Positions 9,657 through 20,480 are shown, counted from the stretch's first letter. The stretch: DNA of 64,000 nt from Gammaproteobacteria bacterium (GCA_016194635.1 JACQBC010000033.1:62001-126000), one strand, 5' to 3'. The notes: generated by a model not told the origin, from the letters alone. Made by a program: numbers and translations.

Positions 9657-12600
9657 CCGCCCGTTTCCAGAAGGAAGTATTTCTGCCGTATCTCGATCTG
9701 CTAAAGAGTGGATATCGATTTCATCCGGCCTTTTCGCATGCGAAAAGGATGTGGGAGGAAAAACTAACAGCCGATGATCTGGTAAATGGCCCTTACTTGG
9801 AGAAGTCGCAGATTTACCGGGAAGGGGCCACATTCGATGAACTTCCTTTGCATGAGAAGACAATAGCAGCCATCCGCAAACGGCTTGGCGGACGCGGCCT
9901 GTGGAAACATCAAACAGACGCGCTCCAACTCGTCTTGAACGGAGAGAATGCGGTGATTGCTACCGGCACAAGCAGCGGCAAAACGCTCTGCTATCAAATT
10001 CCCATATTGGACGATTTGATTCGCAACCCTTCCGGAGGACTACGCGCGGTGATCGTTTACCCGCTGAACGCACTGGTGAACGACCAACTTACGGAGTGGG
10101 AACAGATGCTTGCTGACCATCCGCAAATTCGGTTTGCGCGATTTACGGGGCAGACGCCGGCTACACAAGAAAAGTATGAACAAAGGCTCGAATGTGCATT
10201 TGAAGAGGAATTGGCTGATCAGCCACTTAGTCAGCACGAAAAGAAACTGAAGATAAAAGAGAAATTAGCAGACCAACTACGGCGTGATCCACCGAACCGA
10301 CTCAATCACCGCGAGGCAATACGCTCCAATCCGCCGCAGGTACTTATCACAAACTTTTCCATGCTGGAGTACCTGCTCGAACGCCCCGTGGATGCCCCGA
10401 TCTTCGCGAATGCTCGGCTGAAGTTTCTCGTACTGGATGAGGCGCACGCCTATCGCGGCGTGCAAGCTACGGAGATTGCGTTTCTGGTTCGAAGGTTAAA
10501 GGATCGGCTGCAACTTGAAAACCTCGTTTGCATTGCCACCTCCGCCACGTTGGGGAAGCAGGACGATCCTGAGAGTCAGACAAAAGTGCGAAAATTTGCC
10601 TCCGAGCTCTTTGGCGAGGAGTTCCTTGCGCCGAACCCTATTTACGGAACTACCGCGGAACCATTGCTCCAGCAACCGGCCTTTTACCCGGTGCCAGATC
10701 AGTACCTGAAAGCTGTTGAGGCGCTGCGAATCATTCCCGGCGCGGACATACAGCAGCATTTGGCGGTTAATGTTCCGGCCAGTGATCTTGCCTCACTGCT
10801 TAACTATGACGGCAATCTATACCGTCTTCGAAAAGAGGTGCTGACGAGGCCCACGCTGCTGAAGGATGCCGCCAAGGCACTTTGGCCAGAAAGTCCGAAG
10901 GCCGATGAAGGGCTGGAAGCGTTTCTCGAAATCGTTGCCGCAGCAAGGGCCGATCAAACTCACGAGGATCTGTTGCCGACCCGGCTGCATTATTTCGTGC
11001 GCGCGCAGGACGGGCTGCATGTTTGCCTGCATAAGCAATGCACCGGACGCCGGGATAGGAAACCCGCCTTCTTCGTGTCACGCAAGAGTGATCCGGAGAT
11101 ACCTGAAGGCGATTGCCCAGATTGCTACCGCGCTGGCCGCAAGTCTAAGTTGGTGGAGGTTGTTACCTGCCGGAAGTGCGGTTATCTCTATGGCGCTCTC
11201 CAAGATATGGGGCCACGCCGAGCCCAGAGCTTGGATAGTGATGGCGAGCCGAAGCCCTACTTCGACTCGTTCAGTACCGAGCTGGGCTGGGTTGGTGACT
11301 CGTATTGGTCTTATTTCAGCGTGGATGATGATTTGTCCTATCCCGCACATGTTAGAGCCGATGAGGACGATGATCAGAGCGACTTGATTGCTAATCCAGC
11401 ACCATTGCAATGGTGTGTGATTTGCGGCAAGAAGAAAGATGACGGAGCCGGAGACAATTGCACCTGTGAGCAGCCACACCTGCGTACGATCAAGGTATTT
11501 CATCGGCAATGCCCGCACACGGGAAAAGCGAAAGACCACGAAAATCTGTACCGCCAAGAAAAGTCTTTGCTCACGACATGTCCGAACTGTGGCGCCCGCA
11601 ATGGCTCCGGCATCGAACCTGTACACCGGTTTCAGGAGTCCGACGACGAAATGGGACTTGCCATGGCGGTTCCGCTTGCCCATTTTCAAGTAACGATAAA
11701 AGGCTCGAATAAGTTTCCCAAGCTGTTGTGTTTCACAGATCATCGGCAACGTGCCGCGGCATTCCCATCGCTGCTCGAAGAGGAGACTTTTACACACGAC
11801 TTGGGACGCAAGATTCTTGAGATTCTCAAGGAGCAGAAATCGCTGGACTTGGTACGGCTAGGCGAGGCTCTGGCTGATGAGGAAGAACGCGACCCGCAAT
11901 TCTTCTTGCCCGTATCACGTTATCCAGACGAAGAATTAGACGCAAAGGCGAAACGCAACCTCTGGCTTGCCGAGACGTTTGCTTATTTTGGCGTGCCCGA
12001 TTCTGCCCGTGAATCGGCGGAGGATTTGGGTCTGGTGGCCGTGGAGTATCGTCTCAAAGATGCCGAAAAGTCCGATTTCAGGAATCTGCTCAGCAATTCG
12101 AATCTCACGACAGCGGAAGCCGATGCGGTTTTACAAGTTCTGTTGGGCTATGTGCGTCAACGAAAGGCGTTTACCTTACCCAAGGGCCGTGTACAACCTG
12201 ATGATCCAGCGTTTGGGTGGGTCACGGCGGACATCGCCTATGTGCTGCGCCGTGAAGGAATCAGAAATACGAATGGCTGGCTTCCCCGAATCAACAAGGA
12301 CAACACTGTTACCAGTGACAATATCGTTACCGACTATCTGCGGCGCGCGCTCTCGTTCTCACCAGACAACTCACTGAGTATCGCAGAAAAGATATGGGAC
12401 TTTCTTACTGCCCAATCATTGCTGATAGAAAGTAGAGGGAGATGGAAGCTGGATCATGAGCGCCTTTTCGTAACCAGATCAACATCACGTAACGTTTGCA
12501 ACCGCTGTGGTATCGTCACTGCTTACTCTGCAAAGAACTGTTGTCCTCGAAAGGCGTGTGAAGGAAGTTTGGAGCCTCGCTCATTTGATCTGGCGCGCGA

Positions 12601-14503
12601 GAACATGATTGCGCGCTGGGTATCCGGGCAAGGATCACCACAGTTCTTCACGTTAAAATCAGAAGAGCATACGGCGCAAATCAACAAGGACCTGGCGAAG
12701 ACCATCGAAGACCAATTCCGTGCCGAGGGCATTAACCTCCTCAGTAGCACAACGACCTTTGAGATGGGCATCAATATCGGTGATCTTCAGAAGGTTCTAT
12801 TGCGAAACGCACCGCCCTCAAGCGCGAGCTACGTCCAGCGCGTGGGCCGCGCGGGGCGAGGAAGAGACAAGAATTCCGTCTGCGTCACACTCTGCCGCCG
12901 TACAAAATACGATGCGGATGCGTGGAATGAACCGCCGCGTCTTATGTCCGGAGAGGTTCGTACGCCCACCGTTTTTACCCAGAACAGCGTAATTGCACAA
13001 CGCCACTTTAATGCAGTGATGTTCGCGAAGTTTCTTCGGATCAAGATCGCCGACGAGCGCGCCCTGGGACAAATCAAGCAGCAAATTCGGCTGGAAGGAT
13101 TCCTGTCTCGTGAAGCGCGAGCCGGGATTCCAGACGGATGGTTCCAGCTTCGTCCGTCTAATCTGTATCTGGACTTCCTAGAATGGCTTGGTCAACAGGA
13201 AGAGGCGGACATACTCCAAACAGCCGTTGGGCGTTCTTTACTTAGTGCATTTTCCGGGTTCGAAGCCGGTGTAGAAGCGACAAATGAAAAATATCAGTCG
13301 GTTCTAAAGAGTATCGCGGATGAACTATCCGCCCTTATGACCGAGCGTGAGAAGTTGCATAAACTTGGTGGACAAGTCAGCGATGCTGAACATGCAATTA
13401 AGAATCTCTTGAGTAGCGACATCATTTCAGTGCTCGCGAAACGCGGATTTCTGCCTCGTTATGCCTTCCCGCTTGACGTTGTAACCTTGGAGACTGGAAG
13501 GACCCGCTGGTCACGTGATGCCGACGTCGAACTTAGTCGCGACCGCGGCATTGCCATCGCTGAGTTTGCTCCTGGTGCTCAAGTGATAGCCCACAAAAAG
13601 GTGTTCACCAGTGCCGGGCTCTATGTGGTAAGCAAGATAGATAAACCCGAACGGAGATGGTATTCCGAGTGTCCGTCTTGCAAACAAATTCGAACGGAGA
13701 GAACTCAAGGAAAACTGATCGGCCCGTGTGCCGTATGTCAACGACCCATTGCGCCGCAATATATTCGGCCATTCGTCGAACCTCTCGCTTTTAGCGTGCG
13801 CATTGATGAAAAACAAGGCACTGAGAGGTACCGGCGAAGTACGCTGATCCGTCAACGGCAATCCCTGACTCATTTCATCGACCACGTTGAGGAAGATAAC
13901 TTTCAGGACAAGGGACTATTTCGCCTCGCATTGAAAGAGGCTGGTGCGCTCTTTCGCTACAACCTGGGCCCAGAGAACAAGGGCTTTATGCTTTGCCCCG
14001 AGTGTGGATGCAGCGAATCGCTCCGTGGCTATAAGGCGGGAAAGAAACACCAAAAACTGCGGCCTGTTGCCAGTGTGATGGAATGCAGTAACGACAAGCC
14101 ATGGACGAAAGAGCTTGCATACGGACATCAGTTTCAAAGCTACTGTTTGATTGCACGTCCGGTAGTAGTCCCCGGATCAATTGAATCACTGGCGTATGCG
14201 CTGCAAAGAGGTCTGTGTTTCGCACTCGATCTCGAATCATCCGATATCGGTGTCTCCTGGAGATGGCTGGCCAACAAGAATGACCGAACCGGTTCCGAGA
14301 TTATCTTGTATGACCAAACTCCTGGAGGCGCGGGATTTGTGAAGGAAGGATTCGACAATTGGGAGAGAGTGACGAAAGCGGCGGGGGAGGTATGCGAAAA
14401 GTGCACGTGCGAGCGGGCCTGTTACGATTGCCTGAAGAGTTACGGCAATCAGTCACAGCATGAAAAATTAAACCGCCTGACCGTCATTGATTTCTTCAAG
14501 TAA
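9644..14503 (+). CDS. Large DEAH-box helicase with DUF1998 domain (DruE/DrmA-like)
   Basis: A 1619-aa superfamily 2 helicase. Walker A is TGTSSGKT at 107-114, motif II is DEAH at 265-268, motif III is SAT at 300-302, and motif VI is QRVGRAGRG in the second RecA lobe near 1070. Several Cys4-type clusters are scattered through the middle and C-terminal parts (CPDC...CRKC, CVIC...CTC, CNRC...C, CPSC...CAVC, CPEC). The C-terminus is a DUF1998 domain with LYDQTPGGAGFV and the C.C...CYDCLKSY.NQ signature. The layout matches helicases of the DISARM (DrmA/DrmB), Druantia (DruE) and MrfA groups, which act in phage defence or DNA repair. The length is nearest to DruE. It is the last gene of the operon. 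Confidence 0.87.
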   Translation: MESLTARFQKEVFLPYLDLLKSGYRFHPAFSHAKRMWEEKLTADDLVNGPYLEKSQIYREGATFDELPLHEKTIAAIRKRLGGRGLWKHQTDALQLVLNGENAVIATGTSSGKTLCYQIPILDDLIRNPSGGLRAVIVYPLNALVNDQLTEWEQMLADHPQIRFARFTGQTPATQEKYEQRLECAFEEELADQPLSQHEKKLKIKEKLADQLRRDPPNRLNHREAIRSNPPQVLITNFSMLEYLLERPVDAPIFANARLKFLVLDEAHAYRGVQATEIAFLVRRLKDRLQLENLVCIATSATLGKQDDPESQTKVRKFASELFGEEFLAPNPIYGTTAEPLLQQPAFYPVPDQYLKAVEALRIIPGADIQQHLAVNVPASDLASLLNYDGNLYRLRKEVLTRPTLLKDAAKALWPESPKADEGLEAFLEIVAAARADQTHEDLLPTRLHYFVRAQDGLHVCLHKQCTGRRDRKPAFFVSRKSDPEIPEGDCPDCYRAGRKSKLVEVVTCRKCGYLYGALQDMGPRRAQSLDSDGEPKPYFDSFSTELGWVGDSYWSYFSVDDDLSYPAHVRADEDDDQSDLIANPAPLQWCVICGKKKDDGAGDNCTCEQPHLRTIKVFHRQCPHTGKAKDHENLYRQEKSLLTTCPNCGARNGSGIEPVHRFQESDDEMGLAMAVPLAHFQVTIKGSNKFPKLLCFTDHRQRAAAFPSLLEEETFTHDLGRKILEILKEQKSLDLVRLGEALADEEERDPQFFLPVSRYPDEELDAKAKRNLWLAETFAYFGVPDSARESAEDLGLVAVEYRLKDAEKSDFRNLLSNSNLTTAEADAVLQVLLGYVRQRKAFTLPKGRVQPDDPAFGWVTADIAYVLRREGIRNTNGWLPRINKDNTVTSDNIVTDYLRRALSFSPDNSLSIAEKIWDFLTAQSLLIESRGRWKLDHERLFVTRSTSRNVCNRCGIVTAYSAKNCCPRKACEGSLEPRSFDLARENMIARWVSGQGSPQFFTLKSEEHTAQINKDLAKTIEDQFRAEGINLLSSTTTFEMGINIGDLQKVLLRNAPPSSASYVQRVGRAGRGRDKNSVCVTLCRRTKYDADAWNEPPRLMSGEVRTPTVFTQNSVIAQRHFNAVMFAKFLRIKIADERALGQIKQQIRLEGFLSREARAGIPDGWFQLRPSNLYLDFLEWLGQQEEADILQTAVGRSLLSAFSGFEAGVEATNEKYQSVLKSIADELSALMTEREKLHKLGGQVSDAEHAIKNLLSSDIISVLAKRGFLPRYAFPLDVVTLETGRTRWSRDADVELSRDRGIAIAEFAPGAQVIAHKKVFTSAGLYVVSKIDKPERRWYSECPSCKQIRTERTQGKLIGPCAVCQRPIAPQYIRPFVEPLAFSVRIDEKQGTERYRRSTLIRQRQSLTHFIDHVEEDNFQDKGLFRLALKEAGALFRYNLGPENKGFMLCPECGCSESLRGYKAGKKHQKLRPVASVMECSNDKPWTKELAYGHQFQSYCLIARPVVVPGSIESLAYALQRGLCFALDLESSDIGVSWRWLANKNDRTGSEIILYDQTPGGAGFVKEGFDNWERVTKAAGEVCEKCTCERACYDCLKSYGNQSQHEKLNRLTVIDFFK

Positions 14504-14592
14504 GCGCTTTTGGTTTGCTCGTTCTACGACAAGTGTCCTTGGTGTGTTCGGGGCTCAATCTGCAGTGCTTGCTTGCGTACACTAATGTAAAA

Positions 14593-14668
14593 TGGTGGGC
14601 CCGGTAGGATTCGAACCTACAACCAAGAGATTATGAGTCTCCTGCACTAACCGTTGTGCTACAGGCCC
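14593..14668 (-). tRNA. tRNA with CAU anticodon, probably tRNA-Ile2
   Basis: A 76-nt cloverleaf including the encoded CCA end (14595-14593). The acceptor stem GGGCCTG pairs with CGGGCCC, the T arm is GTAGG-TTCGAAT-CCTAC, and the anticodon loop is CTCATAA. The stem context GGAGACTCATAATCTCTTGG resembles E. coli ileX (tRNA-Ile2, whose C34 is made lysidine to read AUA) more than elongator tRNA-Met. ileX also lies just downstream of rpoD in E. coli. Elongator Met remains possible from the anticodon alone. Confidence 0.9.
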
Positions 14669-14760
14669 AATATTGGGGTGTCTAGGATAGGTCTTCAATT
14701 ACTCGGGATGATAAAGCGCTTTTTGCAAAAAAAGAATAACAGACGTCCCTGTCCGTGATT

Positions 14761-16605
14761 TTATTCTATATCCAGGAAACTGCGCAGTGTCTCGGAGCGG
14801 CTGGGGTGGCGCAATTTACGCAGCGCCTTGGCTTCGATTTGGCGGATACGCTCGCGGGTGACGTCGAATTGTTTACCGACCTCCTCGAGGGTGTGGTCGG
14901 TATTCATATCGATACCAAACCGCATGCGTAACACCTTGGCTTCGCGCGCGGTCAAGCCCTCCAGCACTTGCTGGGTGGCCTCACGCAAACTCCACGAGGT
15001 GGCGGATTCCACCGGCGAGAGCGCGTTACCGTCTTCGATGAAGTCGCCCAAGTGGGAATCCTCGTCATCGCCGATCGGGGTTTCCATCGAGATGGGCTCT
15101 TTGGCGATTTTTAGCACCTTGCGGATCTTGTCCTCGGGCATTTCCATGCGTATCGCTAATTCTTCCGGGGAAGGTTCACGCCCCATTTCTTGCAACATTT
15201 GCCGCGAAATGCGGTTGAGTTTGTTGATGGTCTCGATCATATGGACCGGAATACGGATGGTGCGCGCTTGATCGGCAATCGAGCGGGTGATCGCCTGGCG
15301 GATCCACCAAGTGGCGTAGGTCGAAAATTTATAACCGCGGCGGTATTCAAATTTATCCACCGCCTTCATTAAACCGATATTGCCTTCTTGGATCAAGTCT
15401 AGGAACTGCAAGCCGCGATTGGTGTATTTCTTGGCGATTGAAATCACCAGGCGTAGATTGGCCTCGACCATTTCTTTTTTAGCGCGGCGCGCCTTGGCCT
15501 CACCCAACGACATGCGGCGATTGATCTCCTTGATCTCGCTGATCTTCAGGCCGCAGCTTTCTTCCAGGACAATCAGTTTTTGTTGTGCTTTGAGGATCTC
15601 CTCTTGGTGCTGTTTGAGCACCGCCGAGAAGGACTCCCCCGCGTTGATGTGTTGGTGTAACCATTTGGCGTCGGTTTCGTGTTCGGGGAAGGTGGTGACG
15701 AATTCACGCCGCGGCATGTGTGCGCGGTTGACGCAGATATCCATGATCACACGTTCGTAGGCGCGGATCCGCTCCACCAGCTGGCGCATATTGTGTTGCA
15801 GTTGATCCATCATGCGCGCGGTAATTTTCAGTTCCATGAACTCCGCGATCAGTTCTTCGCGCGCCTTTTCGGTTTTCTTATCGGCATTACCGCTCTTAGC
15901 AATGGTGCTGACATATTTCTTGTGTAGTTTACGCAACCGATCAAAATGTTCTTTGGCCTCGATGGGGTCGGGACCGGTATCGACCACCGCTTCGGCCTCT
16001 CCTTCAACAGCTTCCTCGTCGGCGATTTCGTCGGCTTCCATGGCAGCGCTTAATAATTCCGCCGGAGTGGGAATCGTGTCGGGGGCGTTGGGGTCGATAA
16101 AGCCCGAAATAATTTCGCTGAGTTTTGCCTGGCCGCTATCGACCAAGTCGTAGATCCGCAACACCTCGCCCACGGTATGCGGATATGCAATCAGTGAAGA
16201 GAGTAATTGATTCAAACCTTCTTCGATGCGTTTGGCGATCTCGATTTCACCGTCGCGGGTGAGCAGTTCCACCGCGCCCATTTCGCGCATGTACATGCGC
16301 ACCGGATCGGTGGTGCGGCCGAATTCGCTATCGACGGTGGCTAACGCGGCGGCGGCCTCTTCGGCGGCGTCTTCATCGATGGTGGGAGGTTCGTTCAGCA
16401 AAATCGCATCGGTGTCGGGTGCAGTTTCGTGCACCGCGATGCCCATGTCATTGATCATGGCGACGATGTCTTCGATCTGTTCAGGATCGACGATATCGTT
16501 CGGCAGGTGATCGTTGAGTTCGGCATAGGTTAGGTAACCTTGCTCTTTACCCTTTGCGATCAATAATTTAAGCTGGGATTGCTGTTGATTGTCGGTCATA
16601 CTCAT
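14761..16605 (-). CDS. rpoD: Primary sigma factor RpoD (sigma-70)
   Basis: A 614-aa housekeeping sigma factor. Region 1.1 is at the N-terminus ([25 protein letters not shown]), followed by region 1.2 ([11 protein letters not shown]), a long acidic non-conserved insert, region 2 ([35 protein letters not shown], then [15 protein letters not shown]), region 3 and region 4 ([31 protein letters not shown]). It ends in the typical LRSFLDIE. The start is uncertain among TTG 16611, ATG 16605 and ATG 16599. It is the last gene of the rpsU-yqeY-dnaG-rpoD block, 101 bases after dnaG. Confidence 0.98.
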   Translation of the reverse strand: MSMTDNQQQSQLKLLIAKGKEQGYLTYAELNDHLPNDIVDPEQIEDIVAMINDMGIAVHETAPDTDAILLNEPPTIDEDAAEEAAAALATVDSEFGRTTDPVRMYMREMGAVELLTRDGEIEIAKRIEEGLNQLLSSLIAYPHTVGEVLRIYDLVDSGQAKLSEIISGFIDPNAPDTIPTPAELLSAAMEADEIADEEAVEGEAEAVVDTGPDPIEAKEHFDRLRKLHKKYVSTIAKSGNADKKTEKAREELIAEFMELKITARMMDQLQHNMRQLVERIRAYERVIMDICVNRAHMPRREFVTTFPEHETDAKWLHQHINAGESFSAVLKQHQEEILKAQQKLIVLEESCGLKISEIKEINRRMSLGEAKARRAKKEMVEANLRLVISIAKKYTNRGLQFLDLIQEGNIGLMKAVDKFEYRRGYKFSTYATWWIRQAITRSIADQARTIRIPVHMIETINKLNRISRQMLQEMGREPSPEELAIRMEMPEDKIRKVLKIAKEPISMETPIGDDEDSHLGDFIEDGNALSPVESATSWSLREATQQVLEGLTAREAKVLRMRFGIDMNTDHTLEEVGKQFDVTRERIRQIEAKALRKLRHPSRSETLRSFLDIE

Positions 16606-16706
16606 GTTCAAGCGTCACACCCTCGGGTAAACCGGTAAAAGTGGAAACAGAAAACTCCAAATTTTAGCCGAATATCAGTAATTTTTCTAATGAGCACGGC
16701 CTCGGC

Positions 16707-18578
16707 CTATACGGAACCGGGAGCCTGTTTGGACAACAAAAGCTGCTTGAGTTCAGCCTTTTCCTGTGGGTTAAGGGGACTCAATTTTGCCTTCGCCAGG
16801 AGAAAATCCATGCGGGCTTCCGGGTGTTGTTCCGCCACAAGGCGGTTTAGGGCTCCGCTGAACTCACTTTGTAGGGAGTAATCCGGGTTAGCAGGGGGGG
16901 GTTGCCAACTTGCCAGTTTCGCCAGATGTCTACCTTCGTCCGTGTCGCGCCAGCGTTCAAGCACGGCTGCGGTGTTTAGATTAGGTGTTTTTTGCAGGGT
17001 TTCAAGGATCCCTACCAAAAGAGGTATGCCGGGTATATCGAGTGGTGCTAAACGGGAGGGGTCGGCGGTTTGCGCCAGCGAGGGATCGTACAGGATTAAC
17101 TCTAGCGCCCGGCGTACCAGTGAGGGGATGGGCCGTGTTGTGGGTCGAGTGGCGCTGTAGCGTGTGGTTGGGACTGCGGGGCCAATTGAGGGAAGCACCC
17201 CCGTGATTTCTTGCCTGGCTAGCAGGGCCAATTGTTCCAGCATCATCTGGCGGTACACGCTTGCGGGTAATTGGGTTAACAACGGCTTTGCCAGGTCAAC
17301 CAACTGCGCGCGGCCTTCAAAGCGGGATAAATCCACCTGCTCTCCCAGGGCGGCAAAAAAATATTCCGACAGCGGTTGTGCTTGGGTTATCAGGGCTTCA
17401 AACGCTGGTTTGCCGATCTTGCGCACCAGGGTGTCGGGGTCTTCGCCGTCGGGTAAAAACATAAAGCGGAGGGTGCGGCCTTCTTGTACCGTGGGCAGGG
17501 TTTGCTCCAAAGCGCGCCAAGCGGCGGCACGGCCGGCGCGATCGCCATCAAAACAGAATACGACCTCGTTGCTAATACGGAACAGACGCTGCAAATGATC
17601 AGCCGTGGTGGCCGTGCCCAGGGTCGCCACGCAATACGCGATATCGAATTGGGCCAGGGCCACCACGTCCATGTACCCTTCCACCACTAACAAGCGATCA
17701 ATCTGACGCAGGGCTTGCCGGGCCTCATACAAGCCATAGAGTTCTTGGCCTTTATGAAACAGCGGTGTTTCGGGGGAATTTAAATATTTTGGTCCTTCGG
17801 TGTCGGCCAGCTTCGGTTTATTGCCAGGGGTATCTCCTAGCGGCATTCCACCGATCGCGCTTTGCGTGGACACCCCGAGATCGGCTGCGCGGTCCTCGGG
17901 GGTTGGTAATATGCGGCCGCCAAATCCAAGAACGCGGCCCCGGCTATCACGGATGGGGAACATAATGCGTTGCCGAAAACGGTCGTACACCCCGCCGGCG
18001 TCTTTTTTGATTAACATGCCCAGGGTTAGCAGTTGATCGTGGTTTGCTTTGCCCAGCGTGGTGGCGAGATTATCCCAGCCCGGCGGGGCATAGCCGATGT
18101 TAAAACGCGCTGCGATTTCACCGCTGAGCCCGCGTGACTTTAGATAATCCACGGCCACCTGGGCATGGGGATGTTGGCGTAGTTGCTGGCGGTAATAACG
18201 GTCACAACGGGCCATGAGGTCAAACTGGGCGTGTTGGGTTTGTTGGTGGGCATGGCGTAATTCGGGGGATTCACGCGTTTCATACGGGATATCCAAGCCC
18301 GCGACACGGGCTAATTCTTCCACCGCCTCGACAAATTCGAGGCGATCATATTCCATCAGGAACCCAATAGCACTGCCGTGTGCGCCACACCCAAAGCAGT
18401 GATAGAACTGTTTGCTCGGGCTGACGGTAAAAGAGGGGGTTTTCTCGTTGTGAAACGGGCAGCAGGCTTGGAACTCTCGCCCGGCCTTTTTCAAGGGCAA
18501 GCGTTGATCGATCACCTCGACGATATCAATACGGTTGAGGAGTTCATCGATGAAGGCGGAGGGGATGCGGCCAGACAT
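16707..18578 (-). CDS. dnaG: DNA primase DnaG
   Basis: A 623-aa primase that makes RNA primers for replication. The N-terminal CHC2 zinc ribbon has CCPFHNEKTPSF and FYHCFGCGAHG. The central TOPRIM core has EGYMDVVAL and FDGDRAGRAAA, and the C-terminal part should bind DnaB. The length is normal for gammaproteobacteria. It lies between yqeY and rpoD in the macromolecular-synthesis operon. Confidence 0.98.
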   Translation of the reverse strand: MSGRIPSAFIDELLNRIDIVEVIDQRLPLKKAGREFQACCPFHNEKTPSFTVSPSKQFYHCFGCGAHGSAIGFLMEYDRLEFVEAVEELARVAGLDIPYETRESPELRHAHQQTQHAQFDLMARCDRYYRQQLRQHPHAQVAVDYLKSRGLSGEIAARFNIGYAPPGWDNLATTLGKANHDQLLTLGMLIKKDAGGVYDRFRQRIMFPIRDSRGRVLGFGGRILPTPEDRAADLGVSTQSAIGGMPLGDTPGNKPKLADTEGPKYLNSPETPLFHKGQELYGLYEARQALRQIDRLLVVEGYMDVVALAQFDIAYCVATLGTATTADHLQRLFRISNEVVFCFDGDRAGRAAAWRALEQTLPTVQEGRTLRFMFLPDGEDPDTLVRKIGKPAFEALITQAQPLSEYFFAALGEQVDLSRFEGRAQLVDLAKPLLTQLPASVYRQMMLEQLALLARQEITGVLPSIGPAVPTTRYSATRPTTRPIPSLVRRALELILYDPSLAQTADPSRLAPLDIPGIPLLVGILETLQKTPNLNTAAVLERWRDTDEGRHLAKLASWQPPPANPDYSLQSEFSGALNRLVAEQHPEARMDFLLAKAKLSPLNPQEKAELKQLLLSKQAPGSV

Positions 18579-18671
18579 TGCTACATTCTAAGCTGCAGGC
18601 GGTGAACAACCAATCATCCCGGATTGCGGGCGTTGAGCTTGTTTCGCCGTGGGTACTTTCAGAACCGTTAT

Positions 18672-19115
18672 TTAAGTCAATTTGGCTTTGATCTTGCCGC
18701 TGACGACGCCCATATCCGCGCGTCCGGCGAGTTGGGGTTTTACCTGGGCCATGACCTTGCCCATGTCTTTGATTCCCACGGCCCCGCTGGCGGTGATGGC
18801 GCCGGAAATAATTTGATCGATCTCGGTTTCGGACAGGGCTTGGGGGAGATAACGGCTGATGATATCGACCTCGGCTTGTTCTTTATTGACCAAATCACTG
18901 CGGCCCCCCTGTTGGTATAGGGCTATCGATTCCTTGCGTTGCTTGAGCATTTTCTCCAGAATGCCCAGCACTCCGGCATCATCGAGGCTGATACGTTCAT
19001 CGACTTCTTTTTGTTTCATGGCCGCTGCGACCAGGCGCAGGGTAGCAACACGATCCGCCTGTTTGGCCTTCATCGCGGTCTTGATATCATCCAACAGGCG
19101 GGTTTTGAGGTCCAT
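18672..19115 (-). CDS. yqeY: YqeY/GatB-like protein
   Basis: A protein of about 147 aa of the GatB/YqeY family, related to the tail domain of the tRNA amidotransferase subunit GatB. It shows the family pattern LKTRLLDDIKTAMKAK..DRVATLRLVAAAMKQKEVDER and ends with MGKVMAQVKPQLAGRADMGVVSGKIKAKL. Its exact role is unknown, but its place between rpsU and dnaG is widely conserved in proteobacteria. ATG 19115 is preferred over TTG 19127. Confidence 0.93.
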   Translation of the reverse strand: MDLKTRLLDDIKTAMKAKQADRVATLRLVAAAMKQKEVDERISLDDAGVLGILEKMLKQRKESIALYQQGGRSDLVNKEQAEVDIISRYLPQALSETEIDQIISGAITASGAVGIKDMGKVMAQVKPQLAGRADMGVVSGKIKAKLT

Positions 19116-19143
19116 CCGCGCGGGCAATACGAATTAAAGAGGG

Positions 19144-19362
19144 TTAAAACGGACGCGGACGTGGTGCACCGCCGCCACGGCCGGATTTCTTATGGTGACG
19201 TTTGACGGCGGCGGCCATTTTACGTTTCCGGATCGTGGTCGGCTTCTCGTAGAATTCACGCCGACGGATTTCGGACAGAACACCGGCTTTTTCGCAGGAG
19301 CGTTTAAAACGCCGCAAAGCGACGTCGAACGGTTCATTTTCTCTGACTTTCACGGACGGCAT
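19144..19362 (-). CDS. rpsU: 30S ribosomal protein S21
   Basis: A protein of about 72 aa, basic, with the S21 pattern [39 protein letters not shown] and a Lys/Arg-rich tail. It binds the 30S platform and assists initiation. The start ATG 19362 gives the usual N-terminus. It is the first gene of the macromolecular-synthesis operon; its promoter must lie in the 89 bases shared with divergent tsaD. Confidence 0.97.
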   Translation of the reverse strand: MPSVKVRENEPFDVALRRFKRSCEKAGVLSEIRRREFYEKPTTIRKRKMAAAVKRHHKKSGRGGGAPRPRPF

Positions 19363-19451
19363 AACAACTAAGCACCTTTGACCATTGGCTGAAAACAAGG
19401 GGGGCCATTCTACGTGATCCGTGGCCCGGTTTGCAAAGCGACAAAACCTCT

Positions 19452-20480
19452 ATGACGAAGAAAAACTGGAAAATTTTAGGGATAGAGACCTCCTGTGATG
19501 AGTCGGCGGTAGCGGTCTACGCCAGCGAAACCGGCTTGTTGGCCCACGAGATTTACAGCCAAATCGCTTTGCACGCTCCTTATGGAGGTGTCGTGCCGGA
19601 GCTGGCCTCGCGCGATCATATTCGCATGGCCCTGCCCTTACTGCGTGGGCTGTTGGATGGCCTGCAGTTAGCGCTTACTGATTTGAGTGGGGTTGCCTAT
19701 ACCGCCGGTCCTGGGCTGGTCGGCGCTTTGCTGGTGGGGGCATCGCTAGGCCATAGCCTAGCCTATGCGCTGGGTATTCCCGCGATGGCCGTGCATCACA
19801 TGGAAGGGCATTTATTGGCTCCAATGCTGGAGCACGACCCACCCGATTTCCCTTTTGTCGCGTTATTGGTCTCCGGCGGCCATACCCAATTGGTCGCGGT
19901 GCAGGGGGTAGGTCAGTACCGGTTGCTGGGGGAGTCGCTGGATGATGCCGCCGGAGAGGCGTTTGATAAAACCGCCAAGCTCTTGGGTTTGCCCTACCCA
20001 GGCGGCCCGGCACTGGCGCAATTAGCCCAACAAGGCGATGCCCAACGGTTTGTTTTTCCACGCCCAATGACCGATCGCCCGGGCCTGGATTTTAGTTTCT
20101 CAGGGTTAAAAACCTTTGCCTTGACCACCTTGCAAAACCACGGCGCCGATCCGCAAACTCGGGCTGACATTGCCGTGGCGTTTGAAATCGCGGTGGTGGA
20201 AACCCTGGCAATCAAGTGCCGGCGCGCATTGGAACAGACCGGTTCAAAACGCCTGGTGATCGCCGGGGGAGTGGGTGCGAATCAACGCTTACGGCAACGC
20301 TTAACCCAACTCACCGCACAAATGCATGCCCGCGTGTATTATCCCCGGCCGCAGTTTTGCACCGACAACGCCGCGATGATCGCCTACGCGGGTTGTCAGC
20401 GGTTAATGGCCGGGCAGCACCAACCGCTGGGTTTTAATGTCAAGGCGCGTTGGCCGATGCAGGAACTGCCGAGGCTATGA
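19452..20480 (+). CDS. tsaD: tRNA threonylcarbamoyladenosine transferase TsaD
   Basis: A 342-aa member of the Kae1/TsaD family that adds threonylcarbamoyl to A37 of ANN-reading tRNAs. Signatures are [11 protein letters not shown] at the N-terminus, the metal-binding HHMEGH, the ATP-binding loops SGGHTQLV and [22 protein letters not shown], and the C-terminal [15 protein letters not shown] 19452 gives the usual start. It is divergent from rpsU, a conserved arrangement. A terminator hairpin follows at 20488. Confidence 0.97.
   Translation: MTKKNWKILGIETSCDESAVAVYASETGLLAHEIYSQIALHAPYGGVVPELASRDHIRMALPLLRGLLDGLQLALTDLSGVAYTAGPGLVGALLVGASLGHSLAYALGIPAMAVHHMEGHLLAPMLEHDPPDFPFVALLVSGGHTQLVAVQGVGQYRLLGESLDDAAGEAFDKTAKLLGLPYPGGPALAQLAQQGDAQRFVFPRPMTDRPGLDFSFSGLKTFALTTLQNHGADPQTRADIAVAFEIAVVETLAIKCRRALEQTGSKRLVIAGGVGANQRLRQRLTQLTAQMHARVYYPRPQFCTDNAAMIAYAGCQRLMAGQHQPLGFNVKARWPMQELPRL

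Noticed and set aside
9644-14503. Firm call as Druantia DruE or DISARM DrmA
   Set aside because: Length and DUF1998 fit both groups, but partner genes match neither by eye; only a profile search can decide.
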